A stretch of DNA of 64,000 nt. Source: JAOZPE01 sp964601275 (GTDB lineage Bacteria > Krumholzibacteriota > Krumholzibacteriia > JAJRXK01). This document shows, in pieces, positions 18,864 to 26,584 of the stretch. The translations under genes and the position numbers were made by a program. The notes below the pieces were generated by a model, which worked only from the letters and a program-made list of their open reading frames with translations, had not been told where the DNA came from and searched no databases. Location: assembly GCA_964601275.1 (NCBI GenBank), contig CAZRMV010000007.1:124001-188000 (forward strand), in the 5' to 3' direction. Each line of letters opens with the position of its first letter. The stretch's first letter is position 1.

Positions 18864-18892
18864 ATTCTAGCAGAGGATGGTGGGCATGGGAA
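18864..18892 (-). promoter_or_regulatory. candidate promoter of egtD
   Basis: Read leftward, TTCCCA (18887-18892), a 17-base spacer and TAGAAT (18864-18869), about 95 bases ahead of the egtD start. Confidence 0.45.
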
Positions 18893-18976
18893 GGGTCTCG
18901 AGTCGGGGGACGAAGGTGTGCCGACGGCCGCGCCGAGCACGCGATCCGGCTAGGAACCGCGGGTTTGCGCCGGATC

Positions 18977-19005
18977 TTCGGTTCCGGCTCGATCTGGGGT
19001 AACTT
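18977..19005 (+). promoter_or_regulatory. candidate promoter of the ECF sigma operon
   Basis: TTCGGT (18977-18982), 17 bases, TAACTT (19000-19005). The spacer shares an 18-base block (17 identical) with the promoter-like site at 42889-42906. Confidence 0.35.
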
Positions 19006-19040
19006 TCCCCGGGCCCGATGCGTTCTTTCCCTGAGTGTCG

Positions 19041-19613
19041 ATGACAATGGATCGCACCTCATTCACCCGGCTCCTCCACGAGCACAAGGACGCGGTCTAC
19101 GGGCTGGCGGTCCAGCTGCTCCGCAATCGCGACGACGCCGAGGATGTGGTTCAGGAGGTCTTCCTGAAGCTCTGGAGGAAGGGCGATGAGGTGGAAACGG
19201 CCTCGTGCGGAGTCTGGTTGATGCGGGTTTGTCGCAATGCCTGTCTCGACCGGTTCCGTCGGCAGCGGGTTCGGCTCCGCCACACCCTGGGACCCGCCGC
19301 GACCGTTCAGGGCGTGCGATCGACCGGTGATGGCGAGGGGCAAGAGGACGAGGATTCGTTCGATCTCAGCGATGAAGGGGCGGGAGCCCGCCGCATCGAA
19401 CATGAAACGGAAAGTCACGAGGTGGTGGCGGCCATGCGAGAACTGGACGAACCCCAACGCTCGGTGATTCTTCTGCGCGAAGTGCACCATCTTTCCTACG
19501 AGGAGATCGCCCAGGTGACCGGTATGAGCTTGGGTGCGGTCAAGGTATCCCTCCACCGGGCGCGGCGGCGCGTGCGCCATCGGCTGGGCGAGCCCATGGA
19601 GGCCCGGGCGTGA
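19041..19613 (+). CDS. ECF-type RNA polymerase sigma factor
   Basis: An extracytoplasmic-function sigma factor of 190 residues. Region 2 is seen as RNRDDAEDVVQEVFLKLWRK and FRRQRV. An acidic linker of about 50 residues (rich in D/E/G) is longer than usual. Region 4 is LSYEEIAQVTGMSLGAVKVS, the DNA-binding helix-turn-helix for the -35 element. Starts at 19035 (GTG), 19041 or 19047 (ATG) are all possible; no strong ribosome site decides. The stop overlaps the start of the anti-sigma candidate, so the two are translationally coupled. Confidence 0.92.
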   Translation: MTMDRTSFTRLLHEHKDAVYGLAVQLLRNRDDAEDVVQEVFLKLWRKGDEVETASCGVWLMRVCRNACLDRFRRQRVRLRHTLGPAATVQGVRSTGDGEGQEDEDSFDLSDEGAGARRIEHETESHEVVAAMRELDEPQRSVILLREVHHLSYEEIAQVTGMSLGAVKVSLHRARRRVRHRLGEPMEARA

Positions 19614-20176
19614 ATCCACGCGATGAGGACCGCGTGATCCAGGAGCGGCTGCGTTCCTATCGGCCCCCGGAATGTCCGCCGGGGGTCGTCGATCTGATCC
19701 TGGCGAGGATCGACGCCGAGGAGCGGGACTTTCGGCGCCGGCAAGGGAAGGGATCGAGAGGCCTTGCATGGTGGTCGCGCCTGCTGGTGCCGGCGGCGGC
19801 CCTGGGCTTGATGGTGATCCTGCTGGGTCCGGGGAAGTGGCTGCGCGGGAACAATTCCACCGTGGAGCCGGCTCCCGGCGGTGTCGTCGCGCAGGGAGAC
19901 GACTCCGTGGATCCTTGCGCGCGGGAACTGGAAGAGATCTTCCGGCGGCTCGGGGTCGATCGGTCCCAGGTGCGCTATGACGATGCCACCATCTGTGCGG
20001 CTGCGCAGGAGGTACGGCTGGCCTGGACTCTCATGGAGCAGGCGATGGACTCCACCGAGCGCGTCATCGGCCGTGAGACCCGCGGTCGATTCACCCGGGT
20101 ACTCCGCAATGGTCTGGGCGAAAAGCCCCGTTCGTCTGCGAAGTCCGCAGACCCGAATCCACGAGACGGCGGATGA
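19610..20176 (+). CDS. single-span membrane protein, probable anti-sigma factor
   Basis: A 188-residue protein beginning with a GTG that overlaps the sigma-factor stop by four bases. The first 55 residues are cytosolic and charged (RDEDRVIQERLRSYRPPECP). One membrane helix follows near 58-76 (LLVPAAALGLMVILLG), then a periplasmic part. Topology and coupling are those of ECF anti-sigma factors, which hold the sigma at the membrane until a signal arrives. I do not see the HxxxCxxC zinc motif, so it would be of a non-ZAS type. Its identity rests on context and topology. Confidence 0.65.
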   Translation: MNPRDEDRVIQERLRSYRPPECPPGVVDLILARIDAEERDFRRRQGKGSRGLAWWSRLLVPAAALGLMVILLGPGKWLRGNNSTVEPAPGGVVAQGDDSVDPCARELEEIFRRLGVDRSQVRYDDATICAAAQEVRLAWTLMEQAMDSTERVIGRETRGRFTRVLRNGLGEKPRSSAKSADPNPRDGG

Positions 20177-20208
20177 GAAGCGCCGTCGCAATCAAGGGGG
20201 TTGGTGAC

Positions 20209-20853
20209 ATGAGACCTTGGATGTCGAGTTGGATGCTGGTGCTGGTTCTCGCTGCGACGGCCTGGGCCCAGAGCGATGAGGACTTCACGAAAGAGCCGGG
20301 TTACGTCGACTTCAGCCGTTTTGCCGCCTTCCAGAGCGGCAAGGAGGTCGTGGAGGTCTATCTCACCCAACCCCTGCTCAGCGTTGCCCGGTGGGCGGTG
20401 ATGGATGACGACCCTGAACTGGCCGAGATGCTGTCGAAGCTCCACTTGTTGCGGGTGAACGTCTTCTCGTTCGACCCCAGCCGGAAGGGGAAGCTGGGCG
20501 GGGAGATCGAGGGAATCACCTCCGAGCTGACCCGGAGTGGTTGGACGCGGGTGGTGAAGATCCGTGATGAGGAGGGTGACTGGAACATCCTGGTGAAGAT
20601 GGATGAGAAGGGCGGAACCGATGGCGCGCCGGCGATGAACGGGCTGGTGCTGGTGGGAATCGGGGGCAAGGACAGCGAGATCCGCTACCAGAACGGAGAC
20701 GACCTGGAGGCCATTTTCGTCAACGTGGTGGGAACGCTCGACTTCGCCCAGCTGAGCAAACTGGGGGAGCATTTCGATATCCCCGGCCTGGAGAGCCTGG
20801 AAGGGACGAAGACCGCCCCGCCGGCTCCCGACAAGCCTTCCGGCGGGGAGTAG
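20209..20853 (+). CDS. DUF4252 exported protein
   Basis: A 214-residue secreted protein from the ATG at 20209, chosen because AAGGGGG precedes it; an earlier ATG at 20173 overlaps the stop of the previous gene. The signal peptide ends near AATAWAQ. The mature part has PGYVDFSRFAAFQSG, then RVNVFSFDP and GDWNILVKMDEKGG, matching DUF4252, a domain found beside ECF sigma factors in Bacteroidota and relatives. Third gene of the operon, it is probably a target of the same sigma. Its function is unknown. Confidence 0.8.
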   Translation: MRPWMSSWMLVLVLAATAWAQSDEDFTKEPGYVDFSRFAAFQSGKEVVEVYLTQPLLSVARWAVMDDDPELAEMLSKLHLLRVNVFSFDPSRKGKLGGEIEGITSELTRSGWTRVVKIRDEEGDWNILVKMDEKGGTDGAPAMNGLVLVGIGGKDSEIRYQNGDDLEAIFVNVVGTLDFAQLSKLGEHFDIPGLESLEGTKTAPPAPDKPSGGE

Positions 20854-20899
20854 GACGGGTCTGGATCCCGCCGGCGCGACCGGCTTCGGTCCCGGCTCC

Positions 20900-22480
20900 T
20901 CAGGGGGCCAGGGGCCGGTCGCGCCGGCGGTCGACGAGACAGAAGAACCCGAACGGCTCGTCCTCCTCGTTGCGGAGCTGGTGGGTGACCATTTCATCGA
21001 TGTAGGCGATGTCCAGCGGGAGAAGCGGTGTCCGCTCTCCATCGCGGACCACGATCCCCCGCCCGCGGACCCCGATGAGCACGTGGGTGTGGCGGTGCTT
21101 CTCCAGGCTGGTGAATCCCCCCGGTTCCACCTCGAAGTAACGCAGTTCGAAGGCGGTACGTTCGGCGGCCGGTCCGATGAGTTCGAGTCGCCGGACCCCG
21201 GAAAACGGCAGCCGATCGTCGCTCTTGTAGTCGACGAAGCGGCGACCCTCCCACCGGAAATCGCCACGGTGGGTGAGATGGTGCAGGATGCGGTGGGTGA
21301 CCGCCGGCGAAGGCCACTCGCAGGAAGATTCCAGGAAGGAGTCGTCGGGAGGCTCGAGCCGTTCGGGAAAGTGTCCCCGGATCGCGTCGAGGAAGTGGCG
21401 GGTTGCGGCGGAGAGATCCCGCGAGTGGGTGAGCAGGGCCCCTCCGATGAGCAGGCCGGTCTCGGCACCATAGTCTTCGGCCATCTGATCCAGGTTCTCC
21501 AACCGCATTCCTCCGGCGGGCGAGGGCATGGCGGAGCGCAACGCCCCCAGGGGTTCGCGCAACCGCGCGGCGATGGCGCGGCCCACCGCCCGCTCGAAGC
21601 CGAACCGTCCTCCGGCATTCACGAAGATCGAAATGTCCATCCCGGCCAGCCGCAGGAGGGTGCCCAGTACCAGATCGGCCTCCATCCCCGAATCCCCCGG
21701 CAGGTAGTAGGGTCCCGAGAACGAGGGGTGCGCCATCATCACCAACGGGTGGCGCTGGGCCAGACTGCGGGCGGCCTCCAGGCCCAAGAGGAAGGGCGCG
21801 ACCAGGACGCCCCGCACTCCGAGTTCGTGCAGGATCCCCAGGCGCTCCTCGGCTTCCTCCAGGCGTCCGCTCAAGTAGGGGAAGTAGAGGCACCGGCGCC
21901 CGGTCTGGGCGTTTCCCTCTTCCACCGCCTCATGGCACCGGGTCACGCGCTCGCGCCAGGCGGCCAGGTTCTCGTCGAAGAGGTTCTGATCGTCCTTGAC
22001 GATATCTCCTCCGCCGCGCGCGAAGGCGCGGGCGACGGCCACCAGCCGCTCGTTCGGGGCGCCATTGGGTTTCAGCGCGGAGATGAGCAGCGGCCGTCCG
22101 TGGACTCCCAGGAGCTTGCGGATTCCCCCGGTGCCGAATCGGGGGCCCCCGAAGGCGTCGAGAACCGAGGGAGGCAGTTGCAGATCGATCACGCGGACGT
22201 GGGAATGCATGGAGGTGTTCCCGTAGATCAGGTTCAACAGACGCGGGAATTCACCGGCCACGAGCGCCGCTGGGTAGCGGATCCGGGCAATCTGCACCCC
22301 TTCGGATTCTTCGCGCAGTTCCACCACCCGGCCGACCACGTTCTTCTCGATGGCCGGGGTGATGAGCGTCTCGGGGACCTCGACGGTCTGCTCGACCGCG
22401 ATGGCCCGGGCCCGCTGTGCGGCCCCGCCGGGCTCGCTCCGGATCCGATAGCTGACTTCGAGGGTTTCCACGGCGACCAC
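20900..22480 (-). CDS. RuBisCO-like protein (form IV) fused to a C-terminal cupin
   Basis: A 526-residue protein from a GTG at 22480 preceded by AGGGGA; the open frame upstream is low-complexity repeat. Residues 1-400 follow the RuBisCO large-chain fold: ALKPNGAPNERLVAVARAFA (KPN where carboxylases have KPK), GGGDIVKDDQN (K162 aligned with the carbamylated lysine, D164 kept, Q165 where E204 ligates metal), MMAHPSFSG, NAGGRFGF (loop 6 lysine absent) and MPSPAGGM. It should therefore not fix CO2. Known form IV proteins are enolases, isomerases or decarboxylases of sugar phosphates. Residues 430-520 form a cupin (KHRHTHVLIGVRGRG, H500). Fusion of the two is unusual and suggests a two-step sugar or keto-acid conversion; the substrate is unknown. 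Confidence 0.85.
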   Translation of the reverse strand: MVAVETLEVSYRIRSEPGGAAQRARAIAVEQTVEVPETLITPAIEKNVVGRVVELREESEGVQIARIRYPAALVAGEFPRLLNLIYGNTSMHSHVRVIDLQLPPSVLDAFGGPRFGTGGIRKLLGVHGRPLLISALKPNGAPNERLVAVARAFARGGGDIVKDDQNLFDENLAAWRERVTRCHEAVEEGNAQTGRRCLYFPYLSGRLEEAEERLGILHELGVRGVLVAPFLLGLEAARSLAQRHPLVMMAHPSFSGPYYLPGDSGMEADLVLGTLLRLAGMDISIFVNAGGRFGFERAVGRAIAARLREPLGALRSAMPSPAGGMRLENLDQMAEDYGAETGLLIGGALLTHSRDLSAATRHFLDAIRGHFPERLEPPDDSFLESSCEWPSPAVTHRILHHLTHRGDFRWEGRRFVDYKSDDRLPFSGVRRLELIGPAAERTAFELRYFEVEPGGFTSLEKHRHTHVLIGVRGRGIVVRDGERTPLLPLDIAYIDEMVTHQLRNEEDEPFGFFCLVDRRRDRPLAP

Positions 22481-22681
22481 CTTACTTCCCCTGGGGTGCT
22501 TGTCCAGGGTGGAGCTCCCGGCCTCTTCGGGTGGACTGGGCGCTCCTGTGCGGGGATCCCTCGGCCCCCCGGGGCGGGGGAGCTGCTGCGGATCGTCCCC
22601 CGATGCCTCCCGGGGCACGGAAGAGTTCTGGAAAAAGTACCGTGGGAGTACTAATCTCAACAGATCCGGGGTCTCGAAATG

Positions 22682-22748
22682 CCCCGTTCTCCGGTCCTGA
22701 GGAATGGGGGCTCCCGATCTGTCCCGTCCTCCGCGTCGGAGAACGGGG
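22682..22748. repeat. direct and inverted repeats in intergenic DNA
   Basis: CCCCGTTCTCC at 22682-22692 is the exact reverse complement of GGAGAACGGGG at 22738-22748. The left arm is also part of a degenerate direct repeat (TCGAAATGCC plus GTTCTCC) recurring about 79 bases to the right. Confidence 0.65.
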
Positions 22749-22797
22749 TTTCGAAATGCCGGGTTCTCCAATCCAGATCCGGGAGAATTGGGGTCTT

Positions 22798-22813
22798 CGC
22801 CCCCGAGGGGGCG
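22798..22813. repeat. 16-base palindrome, copy 1
   Basis: CGCCCCCGAGGGGGCG, able to form a six-pair stem with a CGAG loop. The identical 16 bases recur at 59132-59147, again between genes. Confidence 0.6.
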
Positions 22814-23088
22814 CGGGTCAGGAGCTTCGGGCTGCGGGCGAGCCGACACACGGGCGCCGTCGGACGCCTGCCTGGGGGTGACTCACTGGGCGTGGTGACA
22901 CCCCGTCGAGGTCCGAAGTGGAGTCCGTTGGTCGCAATGGGGGATTGGGACCTCCCCCGCGGCCGGTACGACGGATTCCCCATCGACGGCTCGCGTCCCC
23001 TCTCCCTTTTCCTTGGGGTTCCAGGATTTTCCGGGCCCGCTTCAGGATTCCGCGGTGTCCGGTTCGGTGGCGGCCGACCGGACGCCAG

Positions 23089-23688
23089 CTACTGCCGGAT
23101 CAGGTCCTCGTTGGCAAGGAGTCGGGCACGCAGGCCGGTGAGGGTCACCACACCCTTGATGTCGACCAGGCTGGGCGTTCCCTGCACCCGCGCCCACACG
23201 TCCAATCGCACCCAGACCGAATTGTTGCTGAAGAGATCGAGGGTCTGCTGATCCAGGTCGACCGAGGAGCTGAAGGGGGTCAGCGTCGAATCGGCGACAT
23301 CGACGTTGATGCTCATCACCGGGCTGAGGCTCGCGCCGACATCCTGTGCGGTCGCGCCGAGGAAGAGATCGATCCGTGCGCTCGCAGTCCCCAGCTCGTT
23401 GTCGAATTCCCCTTCGACCTGCAGCACCCCCTCCTGCAACATGCTGGCCGTTCCCAATCCCTCGATGAGCTGGATCTCGGTGGGAGGCACCAGTCCGACC
23501 AGGGGGATCCAGGTACCGGTCGCCGGCAGGGTGGCCTGGTAGCTCCCCGACAGATCCTGGTCGTCGATGAAGCTGTAGATGTCCAGGTTCAGGATGATCT
23601 GTCCGCCCGCGCAGGCGGCAACCAGCACGAGGAGGCCCACCAGAAGGAAGGACGGGCGAAGGTGGAAGGTCGGTCTCGAGATTCCCAT
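23089..23688 (-). CDS. lipoprotein of unknown function
   Basis: A 199-residue protein from the ATG at 23688. The signal segment FLLVGLLVLVAACAGGQ has a lipobox (VAAC). The mature protein is beta-rich with many hydrophobic strands (ASARIDLFLGATAQDVG, VWVRLDVWARVQGTPSLVDI). I know no family. It follows the outer-membrane protein gene by ten bases, so the two are co-expressed and may form an outer-membrane unit. Confidence 0.6.
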   Translation of the reverse strand: MGISRPTFHLRPSFLLVGLLVLVAACAGGQIILNLDIYSFIDDQDLSGSYQATLPATGTWIPLVGLVPPTEIQLIEGLGTASMLQEGVLQVEGEFDNELGTASARIDLFLGATAQDVGASLSPVMSINVDVADSTLTPFSSSVDLDQQTLDLFSNNSVWVRLDVWARVQGTPSLVDIKGVVTLTGLRARLLANEDLIRQ

Positions 23689-23698
23689 GGCCGTTCCC

Positions 23699-25072
23699 CT
23701 AGTAGAGCGTGACCGCGAGGCCCATGGAGACACCGCGCTCGTCGGTGAGTCCGAGATTGTGGGTCGAGAATCCCAGGTCGATTCCGAAGGAGCCCAGCTT
23801 GAACCCGGCGCCCCACCCGGCCTGGGCCCGGTTGCGTTGGTCCATCGAGGCCCCTCCGCGAAGCGCCAGCCAGGGGAGCGCCCAGAATTCCGCGCCTGTG
23901 TGGAGGGAGAACCCGCCGGGTTGCTGGACCGCGTTGGCGGCCAGGACCACCCGGTCTCCGTACCAGTTTGCGTTGAGCATCCAACTGATCGGAATGTCGG
24001 TCGTAGTGGTGAAGTGCTGGGCCACGTTCTCGGTGATCACCTGGTTGAAGTCGGGATCGAGATAGGAACGGTCGAGCTGGGTGTTCTTCCAGGTGATGTC
24101 CGCGAACAGGTCGGCCACTCCCGCCCCGAATTCGAAACGCCCGCTGCGGAAGACGGCCCCGAGATCGAGGGCGTTGCCGTAGCCGACGGAACTCGCGCTG
24201 TTGGGCCAGGCACGGTAGTAATCGGCGTGGAACTCGGCGTCGAAGGTGTCCGTCCCGGCCGTCGCGAAGATGGGGTCGCCGCTGTGGAGGGTGAGATCCC
24301 CGTCCAGGCGAACATACCCGCCCCCGAAGTAGTGCCGGTATCCCGTGCCGAACCAGAATCCCCCGCCGTCGCCATCGGTTCCTCCTCTGCCCTCCTGCCA
24401 CAGCGGCACCGCCCAGGTGATTCCGCTGGTCACCCCGGCTTGCATGATGGCGTTGGCGCCGGTGGTGTAGTCGGTCGAAGGGGCGACGGGCTCGGCGTCG
24501 GCCAGCACGCCGACCAGGGGATCGTTCAGGTGGAAATCGATTTCACTCTCGAGGAAGGGGCGGACGAGGCTGAAGTGCAGAAGACCCGCTTTTCCTCCCA
24601 GGCCCACCTTGAACCCGAGGTCGAAGGGATGTCCCATGCCGCCGATGGTGTAGCCCTGGCGCGGGATGATCTCCTGGGCGTCCTTCAGGTCGAAGATGAG
24701 TTGGTTCTCTCCCAACCAGATCTCCAGCCCTTCCTTGGGGTCGCGCGGCTGTTTGAATTCCCACGCCCAGGGGATGTTGGAGATGAAATTGACGATGCCG
24801 ATGGCGCTGAAGTCGGGACTGTCCGGATCGAGTTCGGGAAAATACTTGATGAACTGGACGATGCCGATCGGGATCGGGATGGAGGTCGGACGGTTGGAGA
24901 CATGCGGAGGCACCGCCTTGTAGGCGGGATTGATGCGATAGAGCCGACCCGAGATCTGGCTGAGGCTCACTCCGCCCATGGCCATGCCCCGGGCATCGTA
25001 GCCCTGTGCTGCGGCGTCTCCTGCCCCCAGGAGAATGGCGGCAGTGAGCAGAAGGTACAGGATGCGACGCAT
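23699..25072 (-). CDS. outer-membrane barrel protein (TraF/PorV-like)
   Basis: A 457-residue exported protein from the ATG at 25072. The signal peptide LYLLLTAAILLGAGDAAAQG precedes ARGMAMGGVSLSQ and RINPAYKAVP, the N-terminal pattern of PorV/TraF/DUF5723-type barrels (start 'G..A..MGGA', 'NPA'). A long series of strands follows, ending GFSTHNLGLTDERGVSMGLA and VTLY, a typical barrel closing strand. It is probably a surface-exposed channel or assembly protein. It leads a two-gene operon with the lipoprotein. Exact family uncertain. Confidence 0.7.
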   Translation of the reverse strand: MRRILYLLLTAAILLGAGDAAAQGYDARGMAMGGVSLSQISGRLYRINPAYKAVPPHVSNRPTSIPIPIGIVQFIKYFPELDPDSPDFSAIGIVNFISNIPWAWEFKQPRDPKEGLEIWLGENQLIFDLKDAQEIIPRQGYTIGGMGHPFDLGFKVGLGGKAGLLHFSLVRPFLESEIDFHLNDPLVGVLADAEPVAPSTDYTTGANAIMQAGVTSGITWAVPLWQEGRGGTDGDGGGFWFGTGYRHYFGGGYVRLDGDLTLHSGDPIFATAGTDTFDAEFHADYYRAWPNSASSVGYGNALDLGAVFRSGRFEFGAGVADLFADITWKNTQLDRSYLDPDFNQVITENVAQHFTTTTDIPISWMLNANWYGDRVVLAANAVQQPGGFSLHTGAEFWALPWLALRGGASMDQRNRAQAGWGAGFKLGSFGIDLGFSTHNLGLTDERGVSMGLAVTLY

Positions 25073-25471
25073 GCGGACTCGCCCTCCGGGTGATGGAACT
25101 CGCTTCCTCCAGATCGGATGATGCAAGTTGCTCGCCGAATGGAGCTCATCGACATTCTGGGTTATGATGTCGGACCATTGGACGCGTCTGGCGAGTTCGC
25201 GCCCGGCGGGAGGTCCCGCGCCGGGCCCGGCCCGCCGGAGGAGATCGCGTCGCCCGCCGCATTCTTCCCGCACGGTGGCTGGATCGCGGGCGGAGGTCTT
25301 GAGAGTGGCCAGATCCTGGGCGCGATGGTTCCTGCATGGACCACCCTCGTCCCCGAAGGCGGGCCATGGACCATCCTCGTCCCCGAATGGGGATACCGAC
25401 CGGGCGGAGATTCCCGCCCCGGTGGAGACCGCGACCCGGTTGAAGGGGGCCGACCGTTGGAGCATCCGCAG
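25073..25471. other. 399-base divergent intergenic region with a tandem repeat
   Basis: It separates the leftward barrel gene from the rightward hydrolase. It contains the tandem repeat at 25335-25387. Open readings through it are low-complexity and not recognised. Confidence 0.5.
25335..25387. repeat. two-copy 30-base tandem repeat
   Basis: A 23-base unit beginning CATGGACCACCCTCGTCCCC (25335-25357) recurs at 25365-25387 with one mismatch. The period is 30 bases. Confidence 0.75.
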
Positions 25472-26584
25472 ATGCGATTCCGAATCGGGAAAACGAATCC
25501 CGGACCCGCCCCGGAGCCCGCTTCCACCGGGGCCCCACGCGCGGCGCGGGCCGGGTTCGGGTGGATGGTGATGGCGGCCTTCTGGGCCCTGCTGACCGGC
25601 TGTGGTGGAGAGAAGGGCGCCAGCGAGCCGAAGGCGGTCTCCCCGGCCGGCCGGGAGGCTCCGGTCGCCTCGACCACGATTCCCCGCGAGGGGGGGGCGG
25701 CGCCCGCGGTGGACGAAGAGGGATTCTCCCTGCTCTCCCACGCCATGAGCGACAGTGTCGAAGAGGCCTGTCTCGGCTACCGCAGCGGCCGCTTGCAGGT
25801 GACCGGTTACCTGTTCATCGATCCCTTCAGTGACGACGATGTCGAGCCCTGCCTCATCTTCAACCACGGTGGGGTCGGCGGGGTGAGCGAAGCGGTGAAG
25901 GCGCGTTGCCGGTGGTTGGCCCGACAGGGTTTTCTCGTCTTCGCTCCCAGCTACCGGGGAGAGGATGACAGCGAGGGTGAGGTGGAGGTCGCCCGCGGGG
26001 AGGTGGACGATGTGCTGGCCGCAATGCGGATCCTGCGCGGGCACCCGGGAGTGAAGGACCAACAGTTCGTGATGCTCGGCACCAGCCACGGCGCGTTGAT
26101 CTCGATCATGGCCTTGGCACGCCCGTTGGGAAAGGAACTGCTGAAGGGAGTGGTCGCGGCCTACGGGGTCATGGACATCTACCGCTGGTACCAGTACCTC
26201 CTGGACAACGATTTCGATGTCAGCGATTCGTTGAGCCGGAGGGTCTATGGTAATGGCCCGGCCGATCGCCCCGAGGCCTTCGCGATCCGGCACGCGCTGT
26301 CCCTGGTGGAGAAACTGGGAGACGCTCCCATCCTGCTGGTCCAAGGTGAGAAGGACCGGATCGTGCCGGTGGACCAGGCCAGGGGCATGTACCGGGCTCT
26401 GGTGGCCTCCGGCCGCAAGCAGGACCGCCTCCGCACCTATCCCCAAGCGGGACACGGCTTCCTCTTCTGGGACGATCCCGCTCTCCATTCCCCGGAAGAG
26501 CTGGCCGAGACGGAGCAGGCGTGGCGAGAGATCCTTCAGTTCCTTCGCGACCGCATCGAAGGGGCCCGGCCTTCGCACGGTTGA
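25472..26584 (+). CDS. exported alpha/beta hydrolase (S9/dienelactone hydrolase-like) lipoprotein
   Basis: A 370-residue protein with a lipobox-like signal (MVMAAFWALLTGCGGE), preceded by about 30 extra residues if the ATG at 25472 is used; ATG 25565 would remove them but leave almost no charged n-region. The catalytic set is visible: nucleophile elbow GTSHGA, acid in QGEKDRIVPVDQA, and histidine in PQAGHGFLFWDD. LIFNHGGVGG supplies the oxyanion loop. It likely hydrolyses peptides or esters at the cell surface or in the periplasm. It ends overlapping the next gene by four bases if TTG 26581 is that gene's start. Confidence 0.8.
   Translation: MRFRIGKTNPGPAPEPASTGAPRAARAGFGWMVMAAFWALLTGCGGEKGASEPKAVSPAGREAPVASTTIPREGGAAPAVDEEGFSLLSHAMSDSVEEACLGYRSGRLQVTGYLFIDPFSDDDVEPCLIFNHGGVGGVSEAVKARCRWLARQGFLVFAPSYRGEDDSEGEVEVARGEVDDVLAAMRILRGHPGVKDQQFVMLGTSHGALISIMALARPLGKELLKGVVAAYGVMDIYRWYQYLLDNDFDVSDSLSRRVYGNGPADRPEAFAIRHALSLVEKLGDAPILLVQGEKDRIVPVDQARGMYRALVASGRKQDRLRTYPQAGHGFLFWDDPALHSPEELAETEQAWREILQFLRDRIEGARPSHG

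Larger units (their letters stand above)
22481..23088. other. 608-base intergenic region with repeats
   Basis: No gene is recognised on either strand. It holds two near-identical copies of TCGAAATGCC[CC/GG]GTTCTCC (from 22671 and 22750), an exact 11-base inverted repeat CCCCGTTCTCC / GGAGAACGGGG (22682-22692 and 22738-22748), and a 16-base palindrome at 22798-22813. The upstream part contains the leader and ribosome site of the RuBisCO-like gene. Confidence 0.6.

Noticed and set aside
22481..22849. Upstream extension of the RuBisCO-like protein by about 120 residues
   Set aside because: The extension is low-complexity and made of the intergenic repeats; a GTG at 22480 with AGGGGA gives the normal family N-terminus.
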